From contig BSBG01000005.1 of the NCBI GenBank assembly GCA_030159235.1, positions 248,001 to 312,000 on the forward strand: 64,000 bases of DNA, given 5' to 3'. This document shows, piece by piece, positions 61,779 through 64,000 of the stretch; the first letter of the stretch is position 1, and every line of letters starts with the position of its first letter. This DNA is from Bacillus safensis. Lineage in GTDB: Bacteria > Bacillota > Bacilli > Bacillales > Bacillaceae. Position numbers and translations under genes: made by a program. The notes under the pieces were generated by a model. The model saw nothing but the letters and a program-made list of their open reading frames with translations. It did not search any database and was not told the DNA's origin.

Positions 61779-61964
61779 AAAAATAGAATTGAAGTCACCG
61801 AAAGCAAAAATAAAATGGTGAATTCAGTCGAACGAAAGGGTCCTATGATTCAAATGAGTGTAGTTCTTTTGATCTAAAATACTGTTTTCGAAAAACACGT
61901 CTAACATGCTTGCAGCAAGCTGTCCGCTAGGCGTTCGGGACTTTTGAAAAGCGCTGGCTCTTTC

Positions 61965-61992
61965 TTGACACGATTTCTAATCATGTTACGAT
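61965..61992 (+). promoter_or_regulatory. Sigma-A promoter of proH-proJ
   Basis: A perfect TTGACA (61965-61970) and TACGAT (61987-61992) are 16 bases apart. In B. subtilis proHJ is induced by high osmolarity from one sigma-A promoter; no T-box leader is present here. Confidence 0.65.
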
Positions 61993-62046
61993 AATTAACG
62001 TGCGAAAAACACGAACAAAAAGCGAACAAGGGAGAGGATCAATATC

Positions 62047-62883
62047 ATTGATCAAAAGAAAATTGCTTTCATTGGAGCAGGTTCTATGGCGGAAGGAATG
62101 ATTGCAGGGATTGTGCGATCAGGAAAGCTGCCGCTAGGCCAAATTTACGCAACAAACAGACAAAATCAACTTCGATTGAATGAACTAACGACACGATATG
62201 GAATCCAAACAGCCACAATGGATTCATTTCCTTTTGAAGAAATGGATATGGTGATCCTGGCCATGAAGCCAAAGGATGCTGAAGCAGCACTTGAATCATT
62301 AAAATCTCATATTCAGAAAGATCAGCTCATCTTGTCTGTCCTAGCAGGTGTGAAGCAATCGTATATTGAAGACATGCTGCATGAAGGTCAGCCTGTCATG
62401 AGGGTCATGCCAAACACGTCGAGTACGATCGGGGCATCAGCGACCGCTTTATCTGCTGGATGTTATGTAACAAATGACCACATCAGCATGAGTCAGGCTC
62501 TTTTATCTGAAATGGGCGAAGTCTATACCATTGAAGAAGAGCAAATGGATATTTTCACGGGTATTGCTGGAAGCGGACCTGCCTACTTTTATTTCTTAAT
62601 GGAAAGAATCGAAGAAGCAGGCGAAGAGGCAGGTTTATCAAAGGAATTGTCTCGCCAAATCGGTACACAGACACTTCTCGGTGCGGCAAAAATGTTGCAA
62701 GAAACAGAGGAAAATCCTTCTGTCTTAAGAGAAAAAATTACGTCACCAAATGGAACAACTGCTGCAGGACTAAATGCATTAAATGATTTTGGCGGGGGAG
62801 AAGCGATCAAGCAGGCCGTCAAACATGCCGCCAATCGATCAAAAGAGATAAGCAATGAGCAAAAACAAAAAGTATCTATTTAA
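62047..62883 (+). CDS. proH: Pyrroline-5-carboxylate reductase, osmoprotective type (ProH)
   Basis: Reduces P5C to proline. The nucleotide-binding motif IAFIGAGSMAEGM lies before the first ATG (62086), which would remove half of it, so translation must start upstream. In frame after GGGAGAGG only ATC (62044) or ATT (62047) are at usable distance, giving about 278 residues with ATT. The C-terminal signature is VLREKITSPNGTTAAGLNAL. The glutamate kinase gene follows, which is the osmotic proHJ arrangement rather than proI alone. Confidence 0.85.
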   Translation: MDQKKIAFIGAGSMAEGMIAGIVRSGKLPLGQIYATNRQNQLRLNELTTRYGIQTATMDSFPFEEMDMVILAMKPKDAEAALESLKSHIQKDQLILSVLAGVKQSYIEDMLHEGQPVMRVMPNTSSTIGASATALSAGCYVTNDHISMSQALLSEMGEVYTIEEEQMDIFTGIAGSGPAYFYFLMERIEEAGEEAGLSKELSRQIGTQTLLGAAKMLQETEENPSVLREKITSPNGTTAAGLNALNDFGGGEAIKQAVKHAANRSKEISNEQKQKVSI

Positions 62884-62910
62884 ATAGAGCTCAGGTACAG
62901 GAGTGATAAG

Positions 62911-64000
62911 GTGTACGCACATAAAGAGAGAAAACGAATTGTTGTGAAAATCGGAAGCAGCTCTCTTACTAGCTTTCAAGGTGAGATTAGTTTAAAAAAA
63001 CTAGAAAACCTCGTCAATCAAATTGTGAAACTCAAAGATGAAGGACACGAAGTCATTTTGGTTTCTTCTGGCGCGGTTGCTGCTGGTTACCGAAAACTAG
63101 GATTTATTGATCGCCCGAAAACACTACCGGAAAAACAGGCATCTGCCTCAATTGGGCAAGGGCTTTTAATGGAATCATATTCTACTTTGTTTTTATCCCA
63201 CGGTTATATTGCCTCACAGCTCTTAATCACAAGAAGTGATTTTTCTGATGAAACGCGCTATCAAAATGTGCGCAACACGATGAATGTGTTATTAGATCGA
63301 GGCATTATCCCTATTATAAATGAAAATGATACAGTGACGATCAATCGCCTGAAGTTTGGAGACAACGATACACTGTCTGCAAAAGTAGCTGGACTCATTG
63401 ATGCGGATTTCCTTGCCATTTTATCTGATATTGATGGCTTGTATGAAGATAATCCTCATACAAACCCAAATGCCAAGAGAATTCTCGAAGTGACAGACAT
63501 CACAGAAGACATCAAAGCAGCTGCTGGAGACGCAGGTAGCAGTGTAGGTACAGGCGGAATGAAATCGAAGCTTGATGCCTTTAAAATATCAATGGCCGCA
63601 GGGATCAACGGCTTTTTAGGAAAAGCAGATACGCCTCACATTTTAGACAAAGCGATCAATGGGACAGAGGACGGGACTTATTTTACCGCTGACGAAAATG
63701 TAGCCCCGCTGAATTATAAGAAGCAGTGGATCGCCTTTCATTCTGGACCAAAAGGTGAGATCGTGGTTCAAGAGAAAACACAGGAATTCCTCATGCACCG
63801 TGAGAGAAGCCTTGATTCTGATGGGGTTGTCAGTGTGAAAGGTTCGTTTAAAAAAGGCGATGTTGTCCGTATTTTAGATGAAAATGGAAGAGAAATAGGG
63901 CTTGGCATTGTGAATTATGCGTCAGATGAACTCGTCCGTAAGAGTGACTTATTACAGGATGAAATTGTGCATGTAGTCGATCTTGAAGCATTTGTTTGTC
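62911..64000 (+). CDS. proJ: Glutamate 5-kinase (ProJ), 3' end cut by window edge
   Basis: A GTG at 62911 with CAGGAG upstream opens a frame that runs off the window after 363 codons; the family's usual length is near 370, so only a few residues are missing. The amino acid kinase motifs are KRIVVKIGSSSLT at the start, LVSSGAVAAGY near 50 and NENDTVTINRLKFGDNDTLSA near 140. A C-terminal PUA domain is visible (SVKGSFKKGDVVRILDENGREIGLG). It makes glutamyl phosphate for proline synthesis under osmotic stress with ProH. Confidence 0.92.
   Translation, partial: MYAHKERKRIVVKIGSSSLTSFQGEISLKKLENLVNQIVKLKDEGHEVILVSSGAVAAGYRKLGFIDRPKTLPEKQASASIGQGLLMESYSTLFLSHGYIASQLLITRSDFSDETRYQNVRNTMNVLLDRGIIPIINENDTVTINRLKFGDNDTLSAKVAGLIDADFLAILSDIDGLYEDNPHTNPNAKRILEVTDITEDIKAAAGDAGSSVGTGGMKSKLDAFKISMAAGINGFLGKADTPHILDKAINGTEDGTYFTADENVAPLNYKKQWIAFHSGPKGEIVVQEKTQEFLMHRERSLDSDGVVSVKGSFKKGDVVRILDENGREIGLGIVNYASDELVRKSDLLQDEIVHVVDLEAFVC

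Noticed and set aside
1-64000. Prophage, mobile element, CRISPR array or defence island
   Set aside because: No transposase, integrase, phage structural gene, repeat-spacer array or defence-type cluster was seen; gene order follows B. subtilis almost throughout.

Overview
The window is an ordinary chromosomal segment of a low-GC, endospore-forming Bacillus, most likely of the Bacillus pumilus group (pumilus/safensis/altitudinis). Gene order follows the B. subtilis 168 yod-yoj-yoc-yob-yoa region with local losses and insertions. The 228-residue GH11 xylanase beside the xylose genes is typical of the pumilus group. I see no prophage, insertion sequence, CRISPR array, tRNA or rRNA. Assignments rest on recognised protein motifs and remembered gene order; no database search was run.

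Layout. 1-8.5 kb: yodL (partial), deoD, yodJ, yodI, yodH, ctpA, a DUF3311-yodF transporter pair, the yodC/yodB nitroreductase and redox-regulator pair, and two small envelope or spore-type genes. 8.5-22.8 kb: yojE, a small unknown gene, yojF, bshB2, yojI, a 41-residue membrane protein, cdaS, cwlS, yojM, yojN-yojO and odhAB. 22.8-35.5 kb: yocS, dhaS, sqhC-sodF, four small or unknown genes, an SDR protein, yocK, 6S-2 RNA, recQ, yocH, a GNAT-like gene and yozB. 35.6-39.2 kb: mmgDEF (methylcitrate cycle). 39.2-49.6 kb: yocA, an amino-acid permease, czrA, yobV-yobU-yobT-yobS, a three-gene SRPBCC/DUF4166/YndJ membrane operon, an M50-like protein and csaA. 49.6-58.2 kb: a xylan/xylose regulon (xynP, xynB, xylR, xylA, xylB, xynA). 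58.2-64 kb: yoaE, a cytochrome P450, and proH-proJ (cut by the right edge).

How the genes fit together. Secreted XynA cuts xylan, XynP imports xylo-oligosaccharides, XynB releases xylose, and XylA/XylB pass it to the pentose phosphate pathway. XylR acts at two visible operators and CcpA probably at a cre site. MmgD/E/F form the methylcitrate route from propionyl-CoA to pyruvate. Oxidative-stress functions recur: YodB/YodC, bacillithiol synthesis (BshB2), a Cu/Zn-SOD-like lipoprotein with all metal ligands, SodF, and the SqhC terpenoid enzyme. Cell-wall and spore functions (YodJ, CtpA, CwlS, YocH, YocA, CdaS) are also frequent.

The least explained items are: a possible small RNA converging on csaA and sharing its terminator; paired identical palindromes before yobT-yobS; a CRP/FNR-type palindrome at the SRPBCC/DUF4166/YndJ promoter; an M50-like protein with HQLGH instead of HExxH; an orphan perfect Shine-Dalgarno sequence before xynA; and a non-canonical (ATT) start for proH.
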